Source: Epinephelus fuscoguttatus
Lineage: Eukaryota; Chordata; Actinopteri; Perciformes; Serranidae
DNA length: 64,000 bases
Assembly (NCBI RefSeq): GCF_011397635.1
Contig: NC_064756.1
Location: forward strand, 3,800,922 to 3,864,921
Reading direction: 5' to 3'
In this document: one piece after another, positions 1-13,994 of the stretch
Layout of the letters: every line of letters starts with the position of its first letter
How positions within the stretch are numbered: position 1 is the first letter of the stretch
Translations under genes and position numbers: made by a program
The notes under the pieces: model-generated
Seen by the model: only the letters and a program-made list of their open reading frames with translations
Told to the model about the DNA's origin: nothing
Database searches by the model: none

Positions 1-194
1 ATTTCAAATATGATTTAATAGAACAAAACTGAGAGTTTGTCTCTTCCAGCTTTATGTCACACTCATAGATTTCAGATTTAATCATGTGCACGACCTCCCC
101 ATCACAATACTACCTGGATACACCACCTGAGAGTCACATGAAAACACTGCAGCTACACAGACAGAGAGAGTGGATGGTAAAAAATTCAACTTAC

Positions 195-492
195 AGACTC
201 TGAAGCCCGGTCCATGGGAGCTGTCTCTCCTTCCTCCTCCTCCTACACCTCCTCCTCCACCCTCACTGCTGCTGTACAGCGTGGTCACGTTGCCTCGCTC
301 GCAGTAGTTGACACATCTGTCCTGGCTGCAGCGCACCTTGCAGATGGTGGGCGTGAACATCACCTGGATCCTCTCCACCCCTCCCCCTGCTCCTCCTGCT
401 CCTCCTGAGACTGTCTGTCCATCAGCTGGCAGAGAAGAGACGAAGACGATGAGGACAGAGGACAGAAAAAAGGAGAGCCGAGGCTGCAGCAT
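195..492 (-). CDS. ltbp1: ltbp1 coding exon 5; also first coding exon of the short form
   Basis: Read from ATG 492-490 the exon encodes a signal peptide, MLQPRLSFFLSSVLIVFVSS, then a Gly-rich stretch, ERIQVMFTPTICKVRC, CERGNVTTLYS (with an NVT glycosylation site) and GPGFRV before donor GTAAGT (194-189). FTPTICKV and the cysteines that follow match the start of the region shared by LTBP1L and LTBP1S. The long form enters at an internal acceptor after CTGCCAG (AG at 427-426), so its part is 195-425, and the phase-1 join with exon 4 gives TAPS-ADGQTV. An in-frame ATG at 546 is less likely because it buries the signal peptide. The next exon lies beyond the left edge. Confidence 0.85.
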
Positions 493-968
493 GTTGAGCG
501 TTGCAGTCAGAGTTTCTGAGCGTGTTGCATCGTCCGAACTCCCCAAACCTCTCTAACTCTCCCTCACCCGCCTCCCTCTCTCTGTGGCGGAGTGAAAACG
601 AGCGTCGCAGGAAAGAAAGGAGGGAAGGAAGGAAGAAGAAAACGACCAGACGCTTCCCCCTCTTGCTCCGCACTCTTGTTTTTTTCCCAAACACTCCTGA
701 GTGTGTGTGAGCGAGTGAGCAACAGTGTGTCTGAGCAGAAAGTGAGACAGAGCGGGAGAGAGGGAGGTAGAGAGATAATTGAAAGCAGTGTGCAGGACTG
801 GGCTCCACTCCAAACAAAATGTTTAGCAGGGATCTGGTCCATCAGTCCACACTGGGAGAGACAGAGTATTAGTACAGGAGTCGTTCTCTCTCTCTCTTTC
901 ACTCCTTCACTTTCTTCATTTCTTTTTTTTATTTGCCTTTTTCTTGGTATGAGCAGAGAGCTTCTTCT

Positions 969-999
<31 letters not shown>

Positions 1000-3362
1000 A
1001 ACAGTTTCATAACAGAACATTAGAGGATGTCAGGCTGATGATGCAACCCTGGTTTGGGTTTCAGAGGACGACATTCACCAAACATTTTGAAGCTAAAAGT
1101 AGCTCCTGACTGCAGAGCTGGAAGAACTTCTGAAACTAACTTTAAATAAGTGATGATTTTGTCAGCAGAAAAAATAAGTCTATGATGCTTTTAGGTTGTC
1201 ATCATTACAAAAAAAATGTTACTAAGTATGAAAGTTTTGGTTCATAAATGGAGAATAAAGCGCTGCACAACAGTTGAACCAGACTGACAGCTGAAGAGAC
1301 AGAAAAACAGAAGACATCAGCAGTCATTGGTAAAAGAAACTGGAGGCTCACCATTAAAGTGTGAGCAGATTTATATAGGAACAAGTTCCTTTTTACATGT
1401 TTTTTATCTTTGTTAAAATAGTTATTATTGAAGAAAGGAAAAAAGACATCAGTCAGCCCCTTCAGCAACTGACCTTTTGCTAAGCCCTGTGATGCTCCAG
1501 CAAGCTGCCAGAGTAAGCATGGAGCCCACACTGTAACTAACTGCACTCCCTGAAGATATATTATCATATTTTTGGAAAAATGAAAGAGTGATTCCAGAGA
1601 GAAGCAGACAGAGGGGTCTACAGTCTGTGTTTGAAGGATATATCCAGGATATCAAACTGACTCAGCAGCAACAACAGGTTAAAAAGACGAAGATAGTTAG
1701 AAGCTAAAGCCGAACTATAGGCTACAGATCACAGTGTAAAAGTGAACCACCACATCACTGCTGATCGCCACACAAGACAATGAATATGAAGGGAAACTTT
1801 GCTGATATTGAACCACAGCTGGTTGAATATGAGCAAAGTTTCCCTGCTTCCTTTCACTGGTTCCTGTACAGCAGGGTCTGCCTTTGTTTCACGGTTATAA
1901 TCATTAAAAGCAAAAGCAGCATGTGTTTACATTCAGTAGGCTATATCTTCAGTAGCTAGCTAGCTAACCCTACACTTTTCAGGGTCTGATTTTGGTTTTG
2001 GAACAGGGAAGAAACGTATATCTTTTTCCAACCTCTCCAGGTAACGAGTATCATTAATACACGACGAGCCCCAGGCACAACACTTAGCTCCAAATCCACA
2101 ACACCAGCCTGGAAATGAAGGAAATCTGAAAAAACTGCATTAGAGTCAAAGGAGCACAGCTGTGTTGGTGTCGGACCCTGGTCTGAGCCGGCCTGATGCT
2201 ACGTCTTGATTGGCCAGTCTGCATGCAGGGGCGAGATTTAGCGCAGGGTTAATTTCTGATGTGTCGATTGCAACAGTTAACGCTAATTTATCTGGCAGCT
2301 GTGAATTCAGTCAGGACCACTCAAGTTAAAGAAAATGTTATTTCTATTTGCAGTATCATATTTGGTGGTATGGCTCTGTTCTGGGGCCTCTCTGCCTTTT
2401 CCTCGGGCCTATGCAGAAAGCCTAAGGCAGAGAGAGCACACCTCTCTGCCCTTCCATGCGCCTACATGGAAAGCCTAAGGCAGAGAGAGCACAACTCCCT
2501 GCCCTTCCATGCGCCTACATGGAAAGCCTGAGGCAGACAGAGCAGCAGCAAAGACCCCCCGGAACAGAACAGAGCAGCATTAATGACAAGGAATACGCCA
2601 TCAGGAATACGTCCTGAATGAGATTTGCAAATTGGTTGCATAGAAAGGAATGGTGTGATCTATCAGCTGACTCCCTTCCATCAGTCAGCTGATCCATCAG
2701 TTGATTTGGCTGCTTGAGATCAGCTGATGTAGCTGGGGTGTGAGCTGAGCTTGGCATCGAACTAATGCTATGTTAAATTTCTGTGCAAACTTGTATTTTG
2801 TCCAATCACCGCAACTTTTCTGCAAATTTGACAAGTCATCACATCGTCTCATCCGCATGATGTCACCCAACTCACTTCCTTGTTTGTAGTTGTGAAGATG
2901 CATGTGCGACACAAATGTCTGACATTTACCAACAAAAATGCCTTGATGAAAGTTGCCTTCAGCTTTTAGTGAATTTTACAATCACTATTTCATTGCTAAA
3001 CACCTAAAAATATTTTTTTTAAGGAAAGCTGCTCTGAATTTAGACATTTTAGGCCACAACAATCCCAAAAAAAGTCAGTGAAATCCTGCTGGGACTGAAC
3101 ATAATAGCTGATAAAAACCTCATCATGTTGAACTTGACAGTCTTTAACTGTGTCAGTTTGCTGTTTGCTGCTGAGCAGGTGAAGTTCAGTGTCTTTTTAC
3201 AGCGTCTTCTCTGAAAACAACACTATGAGGGTGCTGAGAGTGAACCAGGGAAGTAAAGTTGTGGCTGAACAGATAAACAATGAGCTGAAACTCACCATAA
3301 AGCTGAGAGGAGCTGCAGGTTGAGCTGATTACTCACGGAAAAGTCATACAAATGTGTGTGTG

Positions 3363-3410
<48 letters not shown>

Positions 3411-3593
3411 TGTTTAAATCTTGTGACCTTGACCAGTCAGAGATTAAATCCTGTGCAACAATGACAGTGATTGACAGCTGTGGAAACAGGGAGTGAAAGT
3501 GTGTGAGGGATTCTTCGGAGGATTTGTTTCGTTGTGTTTGTGAGCTGATCTGAGCTGTTTAAGTCCACTCAGCTCTGCACTAACAATAACCTT

Positions 3594-3666
<73 letters not shown>

Positions 3667-6600
3667 GGTTGTGGGGTCTATTTCCTTCAGCTGCAGAATA
3701 TCATGGTAGTGACCGAATTTCAAACCTGAACTGGTTTTCCTTAACTTTAGATTTTGGTTGGATTTCTGTCGGTTTGGTTGACGTTAAACATTCAGTTTGA
3801 GGTGGAGGGTCATGACAGCCTGACATCACCAAACCAAGTTACAAATGGAACCTCTCAACAATAGACTACAACGTGCAAAGATGAGTGTCAGCAAACTGAC
3901 TTTCTTTTCACGAAAACCTAACATGCCAACTAGTTTGTTCAGAATCAATATTGACGTGACAGCTGCTTAAACAGAAAGTCCCACACTGAAAATGCCTCCA
4001 CAGTGCTCTGCTTTACGGTCGTTGTCTCAAACTTGAACGATTGTGATAAATGTTGTTAAACAACCTTCTGATGTACTCATTACACATGAGACACAAACTG
4101 AGGCTGAATGGAAACAAATCATAACCTAACAGTGTGACTGGACCAGTTCTTGTTTTACTGTAGGACCCCCCAGACTCGTCAGGGGCCCCAGCACTGCAGA
4201 GGGCCGTGGTGGTGTTTAGGTGGAATAGAGGCTGGTTGTTTCTGCTGCTGTTTGTCTATGAGCTCATGTCCTGACTGACTGCAGACTGAACACACACACA
4301 CACTGTTTCTTTATCACTCTCAAGCTTTACTGCACTCTACTGTTTCTTCACTGCACTCTACTGTGTTTCTTCATTACACTCTAATGCATTTCTTTACTAC
4401 ACTCTACTGTGTTTCTTTACTGCACTCTACTGTGTTTCTTCATTACACTCTAATGCATTTCTTTACTACACTCTACTGTGTTTCTTTACTGCACTCTACT
4501 GTTTCTTTACTGCACTCTACTGTGTTTCTTTACTGCACTCTACTGTGTTTCTTCACTACACTCTAATGCATTTCTTTACTGCACTCTACTGTGTTTCTTT
4601 ACTGCACTCTACTGTGTTTCTTTACTGCACTCTACTGTGTTTCTTTACTGCACTCTACTGTTTCTTTACTGCACTCTACTGTGTTTCTTTACTGCACTCT
4701 ACTGTGTTTCTTCACTACACTCTAATGCATTTCTTTACTGCACTCTACTGTGTTTCTTCACTACACTCTAATTCATTTCTTTACTGCACTCTGTTTCTTC
4801 ACTACACTCTAATGCATTTCTTTACTGCACTCTGCTGTGTTTCTTTACTGCACTCTACTGTGTTTCTTCACTACACTCTAATGCATTTCTTTACTGCACT
4901 CTGCTGTGTACCTTTACTGCACTCTACTGTGTTTCTTTACTGCACTCTACTGTATACCTTTACTGCACTCTACTGTGTTTCTTTACTGCACTCTACTGTA
5001 TACCTTTACTGCACTCTACTGTGTTTCTTTACTGCACTCTACTGTTTCTTTACTGCACTCTACTGTGTTTCTTCACTACACTCTAATGCATTTCTTTACT
5101 GCACTCTACTGTGTACCTTTACTGCACTCTGTGTTTCTATACTGCACTCTACTGTGGACCTTTACTGCACTCTGTGTTTCTATACTGCACTCTACTGTGG
5201 ACCTTTACTGCACTCTGTGTTTCTTTACTGCACTCTACTGTGTTTCTTCACTACACTCTAATGCATTTCTTTACTGCACTCTACTGTTTCTTTACTGCAC
5301 TCTACTGTGTTTCTTCACTACACTCTAATGCATTTCTTTACCGCACTCTACTGTGTACCTTTACTGCACTCTGTGTTTCTTCACTACACTGTACTGTGTT
5401 TCTTTACTGCACTCTACTGTTTCTTTACTGCACTCTACTGTGTTCCTTTACTGCACTCTACTGTTTCTTTACTGCACTCTACTGTGTTTCTTCACTACAC
5501 TCTAATGCATTTCTTTACTGCACTCTGCTGTTTCTTTACTGCACTCTATTGTGTACCTTTACTGCACTCTACTGTTTCTTTACTGCACTCTACTGTGTAC
5601 CTTTACTGCACTCTGTGTTTCTTTACTGCACTCTACTGTGTTTCTTCACTACACTCTAATGCATTTCTTTACTGCACTCTACTGTTTCTTCACTGCAGTC
5701 TACTGTGTTCCTTTACTGCACTCTACTGTGTTTCTTCACTACACTCTAATGCATTTCTTTACTGCACTCTACTGTTTCTTTATTACACTCTACTGTGTTC
5801 CTTTACTGCACTCTACTGTGTTTCTTTACTGCACTCTACTGTGTTTCTTCACTACACTCTAATGCATTTCTTTACTGCACTCTACTGTTTCTTTACTGCA
5901 CTCTATTGTGTACCTTTACTGCACTCTGTTTCTTCACTACACTCTACTGTGTACCTTTACTGCACCCTACTGTGTTTCTTTACTGCACTCTACTGTGTTT
6001 CTTCACTACACTCTAATGCATTTCTTTACTGCACTCTACTGTTTCTTTACTGCACTCTATTGTGTACCTTTACTGCACTCTGTTTCTTCACTACACTCTA
6101 CTGTGTACCTTTACTGCACTCTGTGTTTCTTTACTGCACTCTACTGTGTTTCTTCACTACACTCTAATGCATTTCTTTACTGCACTCTACTGTATCTTTA
6201 CTGCACTCTACTGTGTACCTTTACTGCACTCTACTGTGTTTCTTCACTACACTCTAATGCATTTCTTTACTGCACTCTACTGTGTACCTTTACTGCACTC
6301 TACTGTGTTTCTTCACTACACTCTAATGCATTTCTTTACTGCACTCTACTGTTTCTTTACTGCACTCTATTGTGTACCTTTACTGCACTCTGTTTCTTCA
6401 CTACACTCTACTGTGTACCTTTACTGCACTCTGTTTCTTCACTACACTCTACTGTGTACCTTTACTGCACTCTGTGTTTCTTTACTGCACTCTACTGTGT
6501 TTCTTCACTACACTCTAATGCATTTCTTTACTGCACTCTACTGTATCTTTACTGCACTCTACTGTGTACCTTTACTGCACTCTACTGTGTTTCTTCACTA

Positions 6601-9600
6601 CACTCTAATGCATTTCTTTACTGCACTCTACTGTGTACCTTTACTGCAAACTGTTTCTTTGCTGTTTTCACCTGTTTGTTTTTTACTGCCCTCTCCTGTG
6701 TTTCTTTATCGTCCTCTATTGGTTCCTTGGTGTTAAGAGGTGAACCCCTGCTTCACACTTCATGACATCATCTCAGAAATGATCCTTTTCTGATCAATCA
6801 ATAACCACCTTAAATTTTCATCCCTTCCTTCATCAGTTTCATAGTAAAGCAGCAGTTCTCCAGTCAGTCCCCTCCACAGCTGGACAATCACAGGAACTGT
6901 TTATGGGTCTAATCAGAGTGATCAGGCCTGCACTATGAGACTGTATTAACATTCACCTTATCTGAAGCTAACACACAGAAACAAACTGGCATTCCAGCTC
7001 CATTAAATCACAGTGAGCCTGTTTTTCCAACAATGTATGGCTAACAGATTTGACCTGACTGTGTTGTACACTTTATCTCTCCATACCTCCCTATCAGCTT
7101 CACACCAGTTATTACACTAAATAATGACCCATGTGTTTTGGTATGTGTGTTAAATACACTGTAAGCTCATGTTAACATGTCCAGACATGAGAAAGCTTGA
7201 TTATAACGTCTGCTCTCGTATCCTGAATCCCTCCAGCAGCACCAGGCAAACATTACACAACTGGTACACACACATCGTCTTCCCCTCAGGATGAATTGTG
7301 ATAACTTAATAATCCTCTGACTTTCCATGACGCACCATCACTGGGTCATCATTTTATTATATATCTAACACTTTGGCTTGTTTAATATGAAGAGATTTTA
7401 ATCTACTGCAGCTGACAGACTGTGTGTGTGTGTGTGTGTGTGATGTGTGCATTAACTGACCTGAGGGTGCGGTGACGTGGATGGTGTACTGGCCCTTCTG
7501 AGTGTAAAAGGTCTTCACGCTGGTTTTTACTGCGGACGATGACGTTGATGAGGATGAGGCGTTAGGGGAGGAGAAAGAGGAGGTCACAGTGACTTTCTTC
7601 CTCTCCTTCTCAATGTGCTTCATCAGCAGGGCGGCCATCTTGTCTCCTCTTCCTCCCCGTGACAAAGTCTTCCTCAGCAGAACCGCCTGGGCCTCCCTCA
7701 GACTGTTACAAACAATAAATACACACATATTACATACACAGAAACACACATAATATACAAAGTATACACTGAAATATTACTGCATTTGGTATAGATATGG
7801 TTACATTAGTTACTTTGTAACTTTGTTTGGTTAGTTTGGCAGTTCGTCTTTGGCTTCACCACACAGCTCTTAAAACAACACAGTCATCATCAACATGAAC
7901 TGACTGGTATGACGGTAAGAATGTTCTCAGATGGAGGGAGTATGAATGTGGGCCGGTTATTTTCTCTGTGTGATAAACTGTGTTTCTGAAAGAATGATTT
8001 AAAATGTCCTTAAATAGTCTGATGAAAAGCAGCTCGGAGAACAAACAATACACATCAATCTGCACTGATAATGAATACACACTCAGAGACACCCTGCAGT
8101 CTGATGAAAGTCTATTTTTCATCTATGATCTCACATGTTACAGCTGCTGGTTTGTTTAGAGAAGCTTTTTATTAGTGAGTTACACAATGCAGAGGTGGAC
8201 GGATAAAACTGAAATCCTTTGAGAAACTGGTTTCTAGAGGACCAGAACTATCATATTCGAACAACATGCTTATGTTCTAGCAGGCAACTCATATTTAATT
8301 CATTACATCAGCTTTATATTGCTCCAGGAGTTTGACAGAGTATAAACCAAACCTCCAATCTGGCATGAAATATGTCAACAACTATTATTGGATGAATTGT
8401 GATGAAATGTGTTTAGAGCATCCCGGTGTTCAGAGGAAAATGTTGGCATTGTTTGTTTCTGCAAACCACAGATATATTTGTACTTCTCATACGAATCATA
8501 TCAATGCTTCATAGTATTTGGGCTGACTTTGTCATCTGGAGGTGGAGGCAATGGTGGATGGTGGGTCACCGAGGCAAGACGCCTGCCAAGCTGGAGACCT
8601 CTGCAGACCAATATCCGACACCACAAAACCAAAGCACCCAACAGGTGGATGTTTTTAGCAACTTGTAGCTGTTTTTCTAGCGGGGATTATGCCCCCATAA
8701 CTGGGTATTTTAAGCCAAAACACGACCTTTTTCTGACCATAACCAAGTGGTTTTTGTAAATTAGATTTGTAAGTTTCATAAGTATTATATTAACGTTTCC
8801 AAAGTGATGCAGTATATGAGCTGACTTTGTCATCAGGAGGTGGAGGGAATGGTGGATGGCGTGACACCGTCATGACATGCCTGCCAAGCTGCAGACCACT
8901 GTTCAAGACCAACAACAAAAAGAGTTGGGTTTCCGTGAGTCTTCACTGTGCTTCCAGCAGCTTTTTAGGCACCAAACATGGGTGTTTTTACCAACTTGTC
9001 ACTGTTTTTCCAGCTGGGACTGTGCCCCCAAGTGTGAGAGTTTTTAAGGTCCTCTCCATATTTTTCCAGTGGCTCTTTGGTCACCTACACATGGGTGTTC
9101 TCTTAGCAATTTATCACTGTTTTTCCAGGCAGCACTGTGCCCCACATGTGGATGTCTTATTCCGGTAAAGTTTTAAAGTACCTGCTACATAATAATGTAC
9201 AAATGTAACATGTCCATGGTTTGCAGAAATGTACCAGTAAGACCAGTTTTTTTTAGGCAACTGGGTTCTTTGTAATCCATGTTCACCGTGATTGCCTAAC
9301 GTTGGCATACTAACATACTACACTAAAATGTTAAACATGATTAAACATAAACTGCCATTTACAGAGTCTTTGAGGGCGATTGTAACCACTGGGATTAAAA
9401 AAATATTATTGTGACAGTATATCATGTCCAGGTAGCCACAAAACTGCAGAAAATATGATTATGTCTATCTACCATCTTTGTTTGGATTACAGAAAAGGTC
9501 ACGACTTGAAAAACAGGTTAAAAATCATTTTTAATGTTCAGCAGAGAGAATATTTTGTCATCAGGACAGTGGGTTAAACACCAGGGACCATATTCACCAA

Positions 9601-11394
9601 CATTATGAGAAGACTCTCAGAGAGCTCCTAACTTAGTATAAAATATTTTAGTGGGGAGCCCTAATTTAGGAGCGACTCTGAGCAAGGACGGGACAGAGAC
9701 TTTTACCTTAGTGAGGAGGTGTAGTTGACCCCGTTGCTAGGTATGACACATTTTTTAAAAAGAAGTGACTGGTTGTCAAAGACACACCCTTCAGTGAGCC
9801 TATGAGGTGGGGACACTCAGGGGAAATTAAGTGAAGTGCTGACAGTGAAAGTGTTGTCATTGTTAGTGTGATCCCTCTGCTGATGGAAAGTTGAGACAGA
9901 CCCAAGTCATCACTGCTGCACTGTTGCATCGCTCCAGTTTTCCAAATATCTTATTGTTGTGATCATTTTATAGAGTTGTTGTGTTGTGCGGGAAATGTGA
10001 GTGTATCCCAAATCAGATTGACCACAAACATTATCTCTGCATGACCTAATCTGTAGCATCTCATTAACTCACTGTCATTCAGCGTTTGGAGAATATTTCT
10101 CCAACCTCTTTGTGTTTCCACCATTTTCTCCCGTTTAAGAAACCCATAAACCTCTTTAAAGTCCTCCTGCCTCCTCCTAAGTTTTTCACCTTAGGAGCTC
10201 TCTTAAGGGCTGAGATGCTTTGTGAATAACTTCCATCTTTACTTTAGTCTTAACTTTAAGGGGAAATTCTTACCATTCTAATGATTTTCTAAGAATTTTT
10301 TTTTTTTACAAGGAGCAACTCTTTGGACTAGGACATTTGTGAATATGGCCCCCGGACATCCACATAAGGCACACCACCACCCAGTGTCAGTCTTCCCACA
10401 GTCCGTCCTGACCCTGGCTCTGACCGCTGACCTCCACGACCTTTGACCTCTGACTCGGGGTTGTGTTGATTGTTTACACTGAGGAGAGTTTGAGAGAACT
10501 CTGCTTTCACACACTGACAGAAAACTCTTAACACATCTTCTGAGATCATTTACTGCAGTAAAAGTTCTAATACCACCCTGTCGAAATACTCCACCACCAG
10601 TAACAGTCCTAAAAATATGTATCAGCACAATGTACATAAAGTACCTAAAACAAAACTATGTATGTTGCAGTAAAAAGTTTTCCTGGTGTATCTGAGGTCT
10701 AAGTGTCATTTTACTGCTTTAGATGTTTAAGATTATGCACATTTTAACTCCTTTATATGCTGTTGGGTAGTTTAATCTACAGCAATGAATCATGGTAACT
10801 GTCTGACAAGTCTTACTCCCTGTTGCCAGTAGGTTGTGCAACCACTGTGATACCTATTTGCATGTTGATGCTTTCAGGCCTGGAGCTTTACAATAAAACA
10901 AGTCAGATTTGGGGCACATTAGACAAGGTACACAGAAGTTACAAAACTTCCTGTTTTGTGGCAAATAAGGCGTCGCCATGGCAATGTCCTTCAATGTAAA
11001 CTCAAAATCTAAACAGGTAAGCATCATCAAGTCTTTCGACCACCGTACATCATTTGTCCCACACAGCATTCAGCTCCTCAACAAGCTCTGATCGCAGGTC
11101 TGAAACTGGCACTTCTTTAACTTAATGTTCTTTATATATTTATATATTTCCACTTTGTTGTCTGGTTTTTTTAAATCCCATATTCATTAATTCATTCAGT
11201 CATTATTTGTAACTACTTATCCTGGTACAGGGTCGTAAGGGGACTGGAGCCGTTCCCAGCTGACACTGGGTGAGAGGCGGGGTTCACCCTGGACAGGTAC
11301 CCAGAGTATCACAGGACTTTTATCCCAAATTATTTATTATAATCATTTACAGACTAAAATACACTTTAATTCCATGTGTCCACAGCAGCCTGCA

Positions 11395-11438
<44 letters not shown>

Positions 11439-13786
11439 AGTACAGTATGTACCTTACAGTATTTACAGTGTATTATCAGGTGAAGAGCACCACCTGCAGT
11501 CTGAACAGAAGAATGCAAATTTATTCTCGTGTTTCCAACATAAATTCTGTCGCTGTTTTCTGGTGTTAAACTTTATCTTTCTTATTTCAAGCACAAAAAA
11601 TAGAGATTAAAATGTCTAAATATTGTAGAATTTGACAGCTTTTGAAATGAAGTATCTTATTACATTTGTCTGACAGCTTGAGCTACTTTATAAATAAAGA
11701 TGTTTGGACACAAAACATGAAAACAAACAGCTGAATTAATTAGTCAGTTAATCTATTTACAGAAAATGTATTGGCAACTATTTTGAAGTACATTTTCCTG
11801 AGCATACTTCTAATTTTTTATTCAAGTAATAATGTCAATGAAGGACTTTTAATTGGGTTAGTACAGTAGTATTTGTACAGTGTAGTATCAGTAATTGAAA
11901 ACTTCCTCCACCACTGTTAGTAACTGCAGCTGACTGACAGATAAATGTAGTGCAAACAGAGTGAGAAAAGAGAAGAGGAGCAGAGAGGAGTTACCTTACC
12001 TCAGAGGCTGCTTCTTTGCTCCTCCAGTCTTCACCTCCTCCTTCTTCTTCTTCTCCACCTCCTCTCCCGTCCCACCATCATCCACCTTTTTCTCCGACCT
12101 CTGCCCAGGATCAGACCCCAGATGAAGGCCGTACTCTTCACCAGGCTCAGCGTTCAACTCCAAGTTCAGTCTGTCCTCAGCTTTAAACCTCCACTCCAGG
12201 TTTGGGATTTTAGAGGCCGTTAATCTTTCCACCATCTCAGATTCTGAGTCAGACTGTTGGGTTAATCTTTTATCCTCTGGTTTAGAAGTTTCGTTTAAAT
12301 CTAGTGACATCTTTCCCTTAGTGTGAGACCAGGACAGAGACTCCAGCTTTGGGGTTTTGAAGGCGTGTGATTCCTCCTCTTCCTCTGCTTCTGATTTTAA
12401 CTTTGGAGTTTCTTGTGTTTTAAGCTCTGTGATGCCGGCTGTGACTTCTCCTCTCTCCTCCTCACTGTCTCCTGTCTGCAGCTGCAAGTTGTTGAACTTG
12501 GGTGTTTGCGTCCTCTCGGCTCTCCGCTCCACCTGTGGTCGTTTTGGGGAGGCTTGGTTCTCCTCCTGCATTAGAAGCTCCTTCGAAACACCTCCTCTGT
12601 CCTCAGCTTTAGTTTCAGGTTTTACTCTAAACTGTCCAGACTTCTCAGGAGCAGATTCTGGGATCTTTGCATCGCCCTGCTTGTTGTGGGTCTCAGGTGC
12701 TGGTTTGGGTTTGCTGGTTGTCATGAAGGCAGGAGGCGTTACCGTGACAGCAGGACCGGAGCGAGCTGAGAGGACTCTGGTCTTCCTGATGGCGGGGCGT
12801 TGAGCAAGTCTGGCGTCTCTGTAGGAGGTGAAGGTGAGTTCTCGGTGTGGGACGATGCTGGGAGGAACAGACGAGGTCAGCACTGCAGAGGAAACCTCAC
12901 AGCGGTTACCGTGGAAACCCCGTCGACACACACAGCGGTTAGACTGCCGGCACAATGCGCCATTTTGGCAACGAGGAACACACCTGGCTACAGGAGGAGA
13001 GGAGACAAGGAGAAGAGTGAAGGAAAGGAGAGGAGAGGAGCAGTTATTCTAGTTTTGTATTTTTCATTTGTTTTTATTTGTATTTCATTTTTCATTTTTT
13101 GTTTTCAGTTCACTTTAGTCTCAGTTAGTTCCCAGAGGGTTTGTTTGTTTCAGAGGTGAGGAGGGTTGACAAAGAGAGGAGAGAGGAGAAGGCACAAGGA
13201 GAGGAGGGGGGGAGACAAGGAAAGTAGAGGGGAGAGGAACAGCTTATTTTTAGTTTAGGTTATTTTTAGTGAACTATAATAGCCTTGGAGAGGAGGAGAG
13301 GGGGAGAGGAGACAAGAAGGAGGCAAGGAGAGAAGGGGAGAAGAGGAGACAAGAAAAAGAGAGTTAACAAGGAGAGGAAACAAAGGGGAGGGATGAGGAG
13401 AGGAGAGAAGGCAAAGAGACAAGGAGATGAAGACAGGAGACAAGGCAAAAAGACAAAGAGAGGAGAGAGGCCAAAGGAGGAGAGGAGACAAGGTGTGGTG
13501 AGGAGGAGGAGGAGGAGGAGGAGGAGGAGGAGGAGGAGGAGGAAGAGAGGAGACAAGGAGAGAAGGAAAAGAGTTAACAAAAAGAGGAAAAAGGGGGAAG
13601 AGAGGAGAAAAGGAGACAAAGAGAGGAGGAAAGGAGACAAAGAGAGGAGGAAAGGATAGAAGAGAGGGAGGAGACAAGGAGGGGTGACAGAGAGGCAAGG
13701 GGAGAGGACACAAGGTGTTGATGTTGAGTGACGACATAATTAGTTACTAAAAACCTGCACAGGACTTAAAAAAATGGACCTGACAG

Positions 13787-13842
<56 letters not shown>

Positions 13843-13963
13843 TCCAGACTCCCAACCAGCTTCCTTCTATCAGAACAATGTGACCAAACAGTAAAGCTTT
13901 ACTCTGTGGGCGCTGAGCCCAGTGGGACTTAGGTGTGTGTATGTGTATGTGTGTGTGTATGTA

Positions 13964-13994
<31 letters not shown>

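Larger units (their letters stand above)
1021..4320. other. ltbp1 intron 4, left part: no gene
   Basis: No coding exon was recognised. The stretch holds a 53-bp tandem repeat at 2411-2560, TG and CA microsatellites at 3355-3411 and 3597-3664, and otherwise unique-looking AT-rich sequence. Part of it may serve the short-form promoter. Confidence 0.5.

Noticed and set aside
4363-6765. Several overlapping plus-strand frames of 100-286 codons (FFTALYC/LLHSTV words)
   Set aside because: They are one 23-bp minisatellite read in rotating frames; no start context, splice sites or domain.
12357-12803. Plus-strand 148-codon frame
   Set aside because: It is antisense to the supported ltbp1 exon 3.
13255-13737. 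Proline/leucine-rich and Arg/Glu-rich frames on both strands
   Set aside because: They are translations of the polypurine tract with no other coding evidence.
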